From Microcella sp. (GTDB taxonomy: Bacteria; Actinomycetota; Actinomycetes; Actinomycetales; Microbacteriaceae): a stretch of DNA of 5,219 bases. The stretch's first letter is position 1, and the number at the start of each line of letters is the position of its first letter. The notes beneath the pieces are model-generated. The model had not been told where the DNA came from, made no database searches, and saw only the letters and a program-made list of their open reading frames with translations. Shown piece after piece: positions 1-5,014 of this stretch. The stretch covers positions 1 to 5,219 of the forward strand of contig JAIWOM010000127.1 in the NCBI GenBank assembly GCA_020216895.1. The letters run 5' to 3'. The position numbers were made by a program, and so were the translations under genes.

Positions 1-327
1 CGCGGACGGCCGCAGCAGCTCGTCGAGGCGGCACCCCGGCACGGGGTCGAGAAGGGCGACGAGGCGGCCGTCGGGCAGGGTGAACAGGTCGGCGAGGCCG
101 ACGACGTGCTGGCGGAGGGCGGCGGGTGCGGTCGCGAGCAGGTCGTGCACCGCGAGCTCCTGCTCGACGGCGGCGGGGTCGGCGGTGGAGGCGAAGACTC
201 GTGCCACGTGGGACCGGCCATCGGCGTGAACGAGGGCGCTCACGGCCCGTTCGTCCTGCGCGAGCATCCGCACGAGGCGGTGCCCGCCGAGCGCGGGCGG
301 CAGGTCAGCAGGGAGTCGGGATGTCAT
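1..327 (-). CDS. Partial kinase-like (possible pseudokinase) protein, N-terminal 109 residues
   Basis: An uninterrupted minus-strand frame starts with ATG at 325-327 (protein begins MTSRLPADLPPALGG) and runs off the left edge, so only the first 109 residues are visible. I do not recognise a named family. The order of elements resembles a protein-kinase N-lobe: a strand at HRLVRML (16-22), a second strand near 29-35, a third at HVARVF (40-45), a helix rich in Glu (55-63), then RLVALLDPVPGCRLDELL (88-105), which reads like a hinge of the 'LVMEYVPGGSLADLL' type. The Gly-rich loop is absent and Arg43 stands where the ATP-binding Lys (VAxK) would be, which would suit a pseudokinase. That assignment is inference from pattern only, and the catalytic half lies outside the window. 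There is no clear Shine-Dalgarno or TAnnnT box upstream, so the start is the least certain part. The gene is divergent from the DUF4191 gene. Confidence 0.65.
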   Translation of the reverse strand, partial: MTSRLPADLPPALGGHRLVRMLAQDERAVSALVHADGRSHVARVFASTADPAAVEQELAVHDLLATAPAALRQHVVGLADLFTLPDGRLVALLDPVPGCRLDELLRPSA

Positions 328-342
328 AGCCGCAGGGTGCCG

Positions 343-357
343 CAGCCGGATCGGCTG
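343..357. repeat. Short inverted repeat in the divergent intergenic region
   Basis: CAGCCG-gat-CGGCTG is a perfect 6-bp inverted repeat with a 3-base centre, 15 bases upstream of the minus-strand start at 327. It could be an operator or form a small hairpin in a leader. The 115-base gap between the divergent starts (328-442) also holds a 14-bp palindrome at 395-408 and smaller ones at 359-372 and 382-389. Such palindromes arise easily in GC-rich DNA, so function is only a possibility. Confidence 0.25.
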
Positions 358-429
358 ACGCGGAAGGCCGCGGCGGACGGTGACCGGTCGTCTGCCGCCG
401 CGCGGCGGGGAGGAGTCGAGGCCAGCCCC

Positions 430-435
430 TATCCT
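430..435 (+). promoter_or_regulatory. -10 box of a leaderless promoter for the DUF4191 gene
   Basis: TATCCT matches the actinobacterial SigA-type TAnnnT -10 element and ends 7 bases before the ATG at 443. This spacing would put the transcription start at or next to the A of the start codon, giving a leaderless mRNA. No good -35 hexamer is visible 16-19 bases upstream. No usable Shine-Dalgarno precedes the ATG either (the GGTAGG at 436-441 is too close), which fits leaderless initiation. Confidence 0.5.
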
Positions 436-442
436 GGTAGGC

Positions 443-1153
443 ATGGCCCGCACCTCCGCTCCGAAGCCCCCGAAAGAACCCGGTCGCATGAAGCAGATGT
501 GGCAGGTCTTCCAGATGACCCGCCGCATGGACAGCCTCGCCGTCTGGATCATGCTCCTGGCTTTCCTGCTGCCGATCCTCGGCTCCGTGCTGCTCGCCGT
601 CTTCGTCACGCCGGGAGACGTGCTGGCGAGCATCCTGTGGGTGACGACGGGTGTGCTGCTCGGTGTGCTGCTCACGCTCATCGTGCTCGGCCGGCGCGCC
701 GAGCGCGTCGCCTACCGGCAGATCTCGGGACAGCCCGGCGCCGTCGGCGCCGTGCTCAAGTCGTCGCTGCGGCGCGCCTGGCAGGCGAGCGAGATGCCGA
801 TCACCGTGAGCCCCAAGACCCAGGATGCGGTCTACCGCGCCGTCGGGAAGCCCGGGGTGGTCATCATCGGCGAGGGGCCCGCGTCGCGCACCCGCCGGAT
901 GATGGAGGACGAGCGGCGCAACGTGAGCCGCATCGTGCCGAACGTCCCGGTGCACTTCCTGCACGTCGGCCCCGATGCCGACAGCGTGAAGCTCGAGAAC
1001 CTCGCGCGCACCCTCAACAAGCTCAAGAAGTCGCTGACCAAGGCGGAGGTATTCGCGGTCAACAACCGGCTGACCTCGCTGAGCAAGTCGAACCCGCTGC
1101 CCATCCCGAAGGGCATCGACCCGCTGAAGGCACGGGCACCCAAGCCCCGCTAG
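443..1153 (+). CDS. DUF4191 family membrane protein
   Basis: This 236-residue protein matches the actinobacterial DUF4191 family (M. tuberculosis Rv2219 type), whose function is unknown. A basic, Pro/Lys-rich N-terminus (1-30) is followed by two hydrophobic helices at about 32-54 and 60-82, joined by a very short turn (VTPGD). A charged RRAERVAY stretch (84-91) and a soluble domain of about 145 residues follow, including a GQPGAVGAVL block, a KPGVVIIGEG strand, an NKLKKSLTKAEVF segment and a Pro/Lys tail (LPIPKGIDPLK). The helical hairpin suggests a membrane anchor with most of the protein in the cytoplasm. I chose the ATG at 443 because a TAnnnT box ends 7 bases before it and the family begins with such a short basic tail. 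An in-frame GTG at 380 would add 21 residues that include the promoter. It converges on the RDD gene, whose family partner is also beside it in mycobacteria. Confidence 0.9.
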   Translation: MARTSAPKPPKEPGRMKQMWQVFQMTRRMDSLAVWIMLLAFLLPILGSVLLAVFVTPGDVLASILWVTTGVLLGVLLTLIVLGRRAERVAYRQISGQPGAVGAVLKSSLRRAWQASEMPITVSPKTQDAVYRAVGKPGVVIIGEGPASRTRRMMEDERRNVSRIVPNVPVHFLHVGPDADSVKLENLARTLNKLKKSLTKAEVFAVNNRLTSLSKSNPLPIPKGIDPLKARAPKPR

Positions 1154-1198
1154 CCCCGCCGACTTCGCCGACCTCCGCGTCGCCGGACGGGAGCGCGG

Positions 1199-1606
1199 TC
1201 AGCGCCGCAGGAGGATCGTCCGCGCGACGCGGTCGTGCAGGCCGCGGTTGTTGTCGTCGAACAGCATCGGCGGGATCACGAGGGCGATCAGCAGGGCGCG
1301 CACAATGGGCCGCCACACGCCGAGCAGCCCGCCCTCCATCGGCACGACGCGGAGCCCGAGGATCAGATGCCCGGGGCTCGCGTTCACGACGACCGTGAAC
1401 AGAACCTGGAGTCCGATGAAGATCAGCAGGGTGGCGATCGAGTCGTAGGCGAAGAACGCGGCGGAGAGGATCACCGCGATCCCCCAGTCGATGGCGAGGG
1501 CACCCAAGCGGCGGCCGAAGCGGCCGACCGATCGCGGGCCCGTCTCCGGAAGGCCGAGGCGCTGCCCGGGCCAGTCGGGCGGGGAAGCAGGAGGGGTGTC
1601 CGTCAC
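1199..1606 (-). CDS. RDD family small membrane protein
   Basis: A 135-residue protein starting with GTG. It has the RDD-family layout: a Pro-rich cytoplasmic head (1-27), then [10 protein letters not shown] at 31-40 with the Arg and Asp (R33, D40) of the RDD signature leading into a first hydrophobic helix (about 36-54). A second helix follows (about 57-74), then the [12 protein letters not shown] motif (77-88), a third hydrophobic stretch (about 101-116), and the [17 protein letters not shown] ending (117-133) with the last signature Asp (D125). RDD proteins are widespread. Some have been linked to ion transport, but the function of this short actinobacterial type is unknown. In M. tuberculosis the equivalent small protein (Rv2219A) lies next to the DUF4191 gene and glnA1. 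Here it converges on DUF4191 (45 bases between stops) and diverges from lipB (41 bases between starts). The start is supported by a TAnnnT box 6 bases upstream, so the transcript is probably leaderless. Confidence 0.9.
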   Translation of the reverse strand: MTDTPPASPPDWPGQRLGLPETGPRSVGRFGRRLGALAIDWGIAVILSAAFFAYDSIATLLIFIGLQVLFTVVVNASPGHLILGLRVVPMEGGLLGVWRPIVRALLIALVIPPMLFDDNNRGLHDRVARTILLRR

Positions 1607-1612
1607 CCCTTC

Positions 1613-1618
1613 AGCCTA
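1613..1618 (-). promoter_or_regulatory. -10 box of a leaderless promoter for the RDD gene
   Basis: Read on the minus strand this is TAGGCT, a TAnnnT -10 element ending 6 bases before the GTG start at 1606. Transcription would begin at or next to the start codon. There is no Shine-Dalgarno between them (the gap reads GAAGGG directly against the GTG). The hexamer occupies the place where the -35 element of the opposing lipB promoter would lie. Confidence 0.5.
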
Positions 1619-1635
1619 CGAGTCGGGCTCGGGCG

Positions 1636-1641
1636 TACACT
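1636..1641 (+). promoter_or_regulatory. -10 box of a leaderless promoter for lipB-lipA
   Basis: TACACT fits TAnnnT and ends 6 bases before the GTG start of lipB at 1648, so the lipB-lipA mRNA is predicted to be leaderless. The intervening GAGCGC is not a usable ribosome binding site. A -35 with a 17-base spacer would fall on 1613-1618, which is the -10 box of the opposing RDD promoter rather than a TTGACA-like sequence. Confidence 0.5.
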
Positions 1642-1647
1642 GAGCGC

Positions 1648-2343
1648 GTGATCGACTACGTCGTCACGGGGCTAAGCGCCAACTCCGTGCCGTACTTGTC
1701 GGGTCTCGAGCAGCAGCGTGCCCTGCACGCCGCCGTCGTCGAGGGCCGGGCGCCCGATACCGTTCTGCTGCTCGAGCACGAGAGCGTCTACACCGCTGGC
1801 AAGCGCACCGAGCCCCACGAGCGGCCCACCGACGGCACGCCGGTCATCGAGGTCGACCGCGGCGGGAAGATCACCTGGCATGGTCCCGGCCAGCTCGTCG
1901 GCTACCCGATCATGCGGCTCGCCGACCCCGTCGACGTCGTGCGCTACGTGCGCTGCCTCGAGGGGATGCTGATCGCCGTGCTCGCCGATCTCGGCATCGA
2001 GGGTGCCGGTCGCGTCGCCGGGCGCAGCGGCGTCTGGATGCGGGGCACCGACAAGATCGCCGCGATCGGGATCCGCGTGGCGCAGGGCGTGACCATGCAC
2101 GGCTTCGCCCTCAACTGCTCGAACAGCTTCGACGCCTACCGCGCGATCGTCGCCTGCGGCCTCGCCGACGCGGGCGTGACCTCGGTGAGCCGCGAGCTCG
2201 GTCGCACCGTGACGCCTGCGGAGGTCATCCCTCTCATCGAGCGGCACTTCTCCCCCCTCGTCCACGACATGGTCGGCGCCTCCGCGCTCGACCTCAGCAC
2301 CGTCGGCGCCTCCGCGCTCGACCGCGAAGGAGCTCCCGCATGA
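1648..2343 (+). CDS. lipB: Lipoyl(octanoyl) transferase LipB
   Basis: LipB transfers the octanoyl group from octanoyl-ACP to the lipoyl-domain lysine of 2-oxoacid dehydrogenase E2 subunits and GcvH, the first step of endogenous lipoate synthesis in the cytoplasm. The 231-residue protein has the family core: [11 protein letters not shown] (43-53), the [17 protein letters not shown] block (71-87), GRSGVW (125-130), the catalytic lysine in DKIAAIG (K136), HGFALN (151-156) and the catalytic cysteine in VACGLAD (C170). The Lys-Cys spacing of 34 equals that of M. tuberculosis LipB (K142/C176). The GTG start is placed by the TACACT box 6 bases upstream and by the [12 protein letters not shown] start, which leads directly into the first strand. 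The C-terminus ends in a tandem decapeptide repeat (209-228) outside the catalytic core. Its stop codon overlaps the start of lipA (ATGA), so the two are translationally coupled in an operon. Confidence 0.97.
   Translation: MIDYVVTGLSANSVPYLSGLEQQRALHAAVVEGRAPDTVLLLEHESVYTAGKRTEPHERPTDGTPVIEVDRGGKITWHGPGQLVGYPIMRLADPVDVVRYVRCLEGMLIAVLADLGIEGAGRVAGRSGVWMRGTDKIAAIGIRVAQGVTMHGFALNCSNSFDAYRAIVACGLADAGVTSVSRELGRTVTPAEVIPLIERHFSPLVHDMVGASALDLSTVGASALDREGAPA
2272..2323 (+). repeat. Tandem direct repeat (30-bp period) at the 3' end of lipB
   Basis: The 22-base sequence at 2272-2293 (GTCGGCGCCTCCGCGCTCGA plus CC) recurs exactly at 2302-2323, a period of 30 bases. In the lipB frame it encodes VGASALD twice (residues 209-215 and 219-225), separated by LST. 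The period is a multiple of three, so the reading frame and the downstream lipA ribosome binding site are kept. The remaining 8 bases of the unit have diverged almost entirely. Confidence 0.9.
2326..2332 (+). promoter_or_regulatory. Ribosome binding site of lipA
   Basis: GAAGGAG lies 7 bases before the ATG at 2340, within the last codons of lipB. It supports 2340 as the lipA start rather than the in-frame Met at residue 6, and supports reinitiation coupled to lipB termination. Confidence 0.8.
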
Positions 2344-3344
2344 CCGCCTCGCCGATGACCCACCCGAGCGAGGGCCGCAAGCTGCTGCGCCTCGAGGTGC
2401 GCAATGCCCAGACGCCGATCGAGAAAAAGCCCGAGTGGATCAAGACCCGGGCGAAGATGGGTCCCGAGTACAGCGCGCTGCGCTCCCTGGTCACCGCCCA
2501 GCAGCTGCACACCGTCTGCCAGGAGGCCGGCTGCCCGAACATCTACGAGTGCTGGGAGGACCGCGAGGCCACCTTCCTCATCGGCGGCAGCCAGTGCACG
2601 CGGCGCTGCGACTTCTGCCAGATCGACACGGGCAAGCCCGCCGCGTACGACACCGACGAGCCGCGCCGGGTCGCCGAGTCGGTCGTGCAGATGAACCTGC
2701 GCTACGCCACCGTGACCGGCGTCGCCCGCGACGACCTGCCCGACGAGGGCGCCTGGCTGCACGCCGAGACGGTGCGGATGATCCACGAGCTGAACCCCGG
2801 CACCGGGGTCGAGCTGCTCGCGACCGACTTCTCGGGCAACCCCGAGCTGCTGCGGGTCGTCTTCGAGTCGCGCCCCGAGGTGTTCGCCCACAACGTCGAG
2901 ACGGTGCCGCGCATCTTCAAGCGCATCCGTCCGGCGTTCCGTTACGAGCGCTCGCTCGACGTCATCACGCAGGCGCGCGACTTCGGTCTCATCACCAAGT
3001 CGAACCTGATCCTCGGCATGGGCGAGACGCGCGAAGAGGTCTCGCAGGCGCTGCGCGACCTGCACGCGGCGGGCACCGACATCGTCACCATCACGCAGTA
3101 CCTGCGCCCGAGCTCGCGGCACCACCCGATCGACCGGTGGGTGAAGCCGGAGGAGTTCGTCGAGCTGAAGGCGGAGGCGGAGGAGATCGGCTTCCTCGGC
3201 GTGCTCGCCGGCCCGCTCGTGCGCTCGAGCTACCGCGCGGGGCGTCTCTGGGCGCAGTCGATGGTCGCGAAGGGGCGCGAGATCCCCGCCTCGATGCGCG
3301 CACTGGCCGAGACGACCGAGGGCTTCGCGCAGGCGGTCGGCTGA
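2340..3344 (+). CDS. lipA: Lipoyl synthase LipA (radical SAM)
   Basis: LipA inserts two sulfur atoms at C6 and C8 of the protein-bound octanoyl chain made by LipB, using two [4Fe-4S] clusters and S-adenosylmethionine. The 334-residue protein has the auxiliary cluster cysteines C60, C65 and C71 ([14 protein letters not shown]4CX5C) and the radical SAM cysteines C86, C90 and C93 ([10 protein letters not shown]3CX2C). It also has TDFSGN, the HNVETVPR block, NLILGMGET, and the RSSYRAG motif (295-301) whose serine is the unusual iron ligand of the auxiliary cluster in characterised LipA. Length and motif order are normal for the family, with no missing key residue. The start is set by a good GAAGGAG site and the 4-base overlap with lipB. 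It has no promoter of its own that I can see. Confidence 0.98.
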   Translation: MTASPMTHPSEGRKLLRLEVRNAQTPIEKKPEWIKTRAKMGPEYSALRSLVTAQQLHTVCQEAGCPNIYECWEDREATFLIGGSQCTRRCDFCQIDTGKPAAYDTDEPRRVAESVVQMNLRYATVTGVARDDLPDEGAWLHAETVRMIHELNPGTGVELLATDFSGNPELLRVVFESRPEVFAHNVETVPRIFKRIRPAFRYERSLDVITQARDFGLITKSNLILGMGETREEVSQALRDLHAAGTDIVTITQYLRPSSRHHPIDRWVKPEEFVELKAEAEEIGFLGVLAGPLVRSSYRAGRLWAQSMVAKGREIPASMRALAETTEGFAQAVG

Positions 3345-3351
3345 GCGTCCC

Positions 3352-3375
3352 GCCCCGTCGCCGACGGCACGGGGC
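3352..3375 (+). terminator. Hairpin after lipA, possible terminator
   Basis: GCCCCGT (3352-3358) pairs perfectly with ACGGGGC (3369-3375). The loop can extend the stem by three more pairs (3360-3362 with 3366-3368) with one bulged C. It begins 8 bases after the lipA stop and lies just before the glnA control region. No T-run follows, so it would be a weak or non-canonical intrinsic terminator, as is common in GC-rich actinobacteria. Confidence 0.5.
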
Positions 3376-3382
3376 TCCTGCC

Positions 3383-3420
3383 GTAACATCCCGGAAACAT
3401 ACGGGACACTGCCGGGAAAT
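3383..3420 (+). promoter_or_regulatory. Predicted GlnR operator upstream of glnA
   Basis: Four 5-base half-sites are spaced by exactly 6 bases each: GTAAC (3383-3387), GAAAC (3394-3398), GACAC (3405-3409) and GAAAT (3416-3420). The published actinobacterial GlnR consensus is gTnAC-n6-GaAAC-n6-GTnAC-n6-GAAAC. Two half-sites match fully and two differ at one base each. The array ends 10 bases before the glnA -10 box, placing the last half-sites over the -35 region, as expected for activation by an OmpR-family regulator such as GlnR under nitrogen limitation. The regulator gene is not in the window, so GlnR binding is inferred. Confidence 0.75.
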
Positions 3421-3430
3421 GCCTCCCGCC

Positions 3431-3436
3431 TAGGGT
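3431..3436 (+). promoter_or_regulatory. -10 box of the glnA promoter
   Basis: TAGGGT fits TAnnnT. The predicted transcription start is 6-7 bases downstream, near 3442-3443, giving a 5' leader of about 48 bases before the glnA ATG at 3491. No TTGACA-like -35 is visible. The corresponding place is occupied by the last half-sites of the GlnR-like array, which suits an activator-dependent promoter. Confidence 0.55.
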
Positions 3437-3444
3437 CGGAGCGT

Positions 3445-3460
3445 GGCTGCGCCTGCAGCC
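3445..3460 (+). other. Hairpin at the 5' end of the glnA leader
   Basis: GGCTGC (3445-3450) pairs with GCAGCC (3455-3460) across a GCCT tetraloop, and G-U pairs can extend it outward. If transcription starts near 3443, the mRNA would begin with this stem. It could protect the 5' end and would hide the in-frame GTG at 3443, leaving the downstream ATG with its own ribosome site to be used. Confidence 0.4.
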
Positions 3461-3476
3461 GTCCGGTACCAAGCTC

Positions 3477-3482
3477 AGGAGA
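3477..3482 (+). promoter_or_regulatory. Ribosome binding site of glnA
   Basis: AGGAGA lies 8 bases before the ATG at 3491. It decides the start in favour of [11 protein letters not shown], the usual beginning of actinobacterial GlnA, over the GTG at 3443, which would add 16 residues. Confidence 0.8.
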
Positions 3483-3490
3483 TCTGTCGC

Positions 3491-4915
3491 ATGTTCAGTG
3501 ATTCTTCCGAGGTGCTGAAGTTCATCAAGGACACGGACGTCAAGTTCCTCGATATCCGCTTCACCGACCTCCCCGGTGTCCAGCAGCACTTCAACATCCC
3601 CGCCTCGACCGTCGATGAGGACTTCTTCACGGTCGGCCAGCTGTTCGACGGCTCCTCGATCCGGGGCTTCCAGTCGATCCACGAGTCCGACCTGCAGCTG
3701 ATCCCGGACGTCTCGACCGCGTACGTCGACCCCTTCCGCACCGAGCGCACCCTCGTGATCGTCTTCGACATCTACAACCCGCGCACCGGCGAGATCTACC
3801 ACCGCGACCCCCGCCAGGTCGCGAAGAAGGCCGAGAAGTACCTCGCGTCGACCGGCATCGCCGACACCGCGTTCTTCGCCCCCGAGGCCGAGTTCTACAT
3901 CTTCGACGACGTGCGCTACGAGGTGAAGCAGAACACCTCGTTCTACTCGGTCGACTCGGGCGAGGCCGCGTGGAACACCGGTCGCGTCGAGGAGGGCGGC
4001 AACCTCGCCAACAAGACCCCCTTCAAGGGCGGCTACTTCCCGGTGAGCCCCGTCGACCAGCACGCCGACATGCGCGACGACATCGTGCTGAAGCTGATGG
4101 AGGTCGGCCTCGAGGTCGAGCGCAGCCACCACGAGGTGGGCACCGCCGGCCAGGGCGAGATCAACTACAAGTTCGACACGATGGTCTCGGCCGCCGACGA
4201 CATCCTGAAGTTCAAGTACATCGTCAAGAACACGGCGCTCGAGTGGGGCAAGGTCGCGACCTTCATGCCGAAGCCGCTGTTCGGCGATAACGGCTCGGGC
4301 ATGCACACCCACCAGTCACTGTGGAACGACGGCAAGCCGCTGTTCTACGACGAGGCCGGCTACGGCGGCCTGAGCGACATCGCGCGCTGGTACATCGGCG
4401 GTCTGCTGAAGCACGCCCCCGCGGTGCTCGCCTTCACGAACCCCTCGCTGAACTCGTACCACCGTCTGGTGAAGGGCTTCGAGGCTCCGGTCAACCTCGT
4501 CTACTCGGCGGGCAACCGCTCGGCGGCGATCCGGATTCCGATCACGGGCACCAACCCGAAGGCGAAGCGCATCGAGTTCCGCGCTCCCGATGCCTCCGGC
4601 AACCCGTACCTGGCGTTCGCCGCGCAGATGATGGCGGGCCTCGACGGCATCATCAACAAGATCGAGCCGCACGAGCCCGTCGACAAGGACCTCTACGAGC
4701 TTCCGCCCGAGGAGGCCAAGGGCATTCCGCAGGTTCCGGGCTCGCTCGAGGAGGCGCTCGTCGCCCTCGAGAACGACCACGAGTTCCTGCTCGCCGGTGG
4801 GGTCTTCACCAAGGACCTCATCGACACCTGGATCGACTACAAGCGTCAGAACGAGATTCTGCCGGCCGCCCAGCGTCCGCACCCGTTCGAGTACGAGCTG
4901 TACTTCTCGGTCTAG
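3491..4915 (+). CDS. glnA: Glutamine synthetase, type I-beta (adenylylation-regulated)
   Basis: GlnA makes glutamine from glutamate and ammonia with ATP, the main ammonia-assimilating step; the enzyme is a cytoplasmic dodecamer. From the ATG at 3491 it is 474 residues, the normal GSI-beta length. Visible signatures are FDGSSIRGF (from F52), the [11 protein letters not shown] block, [18 protein letters not shown], the ATP-binding motif beginning at K261 ([16 protein letters not shown]), [22 protein letters not shown] in two overlapping parts, and the adenylylation signature [13 protein letters not shown] with target Tyr402. This tyrosine shows that the enzyme can be switched off by GlnE, whose gene ends 99 bases downstream on the other strand. 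The upstream region carries a GlnR-like operator, so both transcriptional and covalent control are predicted. All key residues that I checked are present. An alternative GTG start at 3443 follows a -10 box at leaderless spacing but is judged less likely. Confidence 0.98.
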   Translation: MFSDSSEVLKFIKDTDVKFLDIRFTDLPGVQQHFNIPASTVDEDFFTVGQLFDGSSIRGFQSIHESDLQLIPDVSTAYVDPFRTERTLVIVFDIYNPRTGEIYHRDPRQVAKKAEKYLASTGIADTAFFAPEAEFYIFDDVRYEVKQNTSFYSVDSGEAAWNTGRVEEGGNLANKTPFKGGYFPVSPVDQHADMRDDIVLKLMEVGLEVERSHHEVGTAGQGEINYKFDTMVSAADDILKFKYIVKNTALEWGKVATFMPKPLFGDNGSGMHTHQSLWNDGKPLFYDEAGYGGLSDIARWYIGGLLKHAPAVLAFTNPSLNSYHRLVKGFEAPVNLVYSAGNRSAAIRIPITGTNPKAKRIEFRAPDASGNPYLAFAAQMMAGLDGIINKIEPHEPVDKDLYELPPEEAKGIPQVPGSLEEALVALENDHEFLLAGGVFTKDLIDTWIDYKRQNEILPAAQRPHPFEYELYFSV

Positions 4916-4931
4916 GCCAGAACCGCCACCA

Positions 4932-4974
4932 CACGCGAGGGCCCCGCTCCGTCAGGATCGGGGCCCTCGTCGTG
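4932..4974. terminator. Strong hairpin between convergent glnA and glnE
   Basis: GAGGGCCCCG (4937-4946) pairs perfectly with CGGGGCCCTC (4959-4968) around a 12-base loop. The stem extends outward to 4932 and 4974 by five more pairs (C4936-G4969 and CACG with CGTG) with one bulged T. It starts 16 bases after the glnA stop and lies 41 bases beyond the glnE stop, so it can serve both strands. There is no T-run on the plus-strand side. The remaining bases up to the glnE stop (4975-5014) show nothing recognisable. Confidence 0.8.
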
Positions 4975-5014
4975 CGTGCGGGCGAGGCGGCGGGCGGCGG
5001 GATGCGTTGCACGC

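Noticed and set aside
395..408. Perfect 14-bp palindrome CCGCCGCGCGGCGG in the left divergent region
   Set aside because: It is low-complexity GC sequence that arises often by chance at this base composition, with no clear relation to either start codon.
380..442. GTG at 380 as an upstream start of the DUF4191 protein
   Set aside because: The added 21 residues would be encoded by DNA holding the TATCCT -10 box, have no ribosome site, and precede the typical short basic family N-terminus.
1154..1198. Terminator between the convergent DUF4191 and RDD genes
   Set aside because: Only short overlapping CGCCGAC direct repeats and 4-bp complementary pieces are visible; I found no stem of six or more pairs, so I do not call one.
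106..1398. Plus-strand open frame of 430 codons over the left part
   Set aside because: It crosses the partial minus-strand gene, the DUF4191 gene in another frame and the RDD gene in antisense. Its Arg/Ala/Gly/Pro-rich product has no recognisable domain.
2136..3389. Long open frame on the minus strand opposite lipB/lipA (417 codons)
   Set aside because: It lies antisense to well-supported lipB and lipA codons, is dominated by Arg, Ala, Gly, Asp, His and Leu as expected for GC-rich antisense shadows, and shows no family motif.
3384..3436. AmtR-type operator before glnA
   Set aside because: The corynebacterial AmtR palindrome pattern (CTAT-n6-ATAG) is not present; the half-site spacing fits GlnR instead.
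3230..4312. Long open frame on the minus strand opposite lipA end and glnA (360 codons)
   Set aside because: Antisense to conserved glnA. Its Val/Asp/Glu/Leu/Arg-rich repetitive composition mirrors the glnA codons, and it spans the glnA control region without a credible start.
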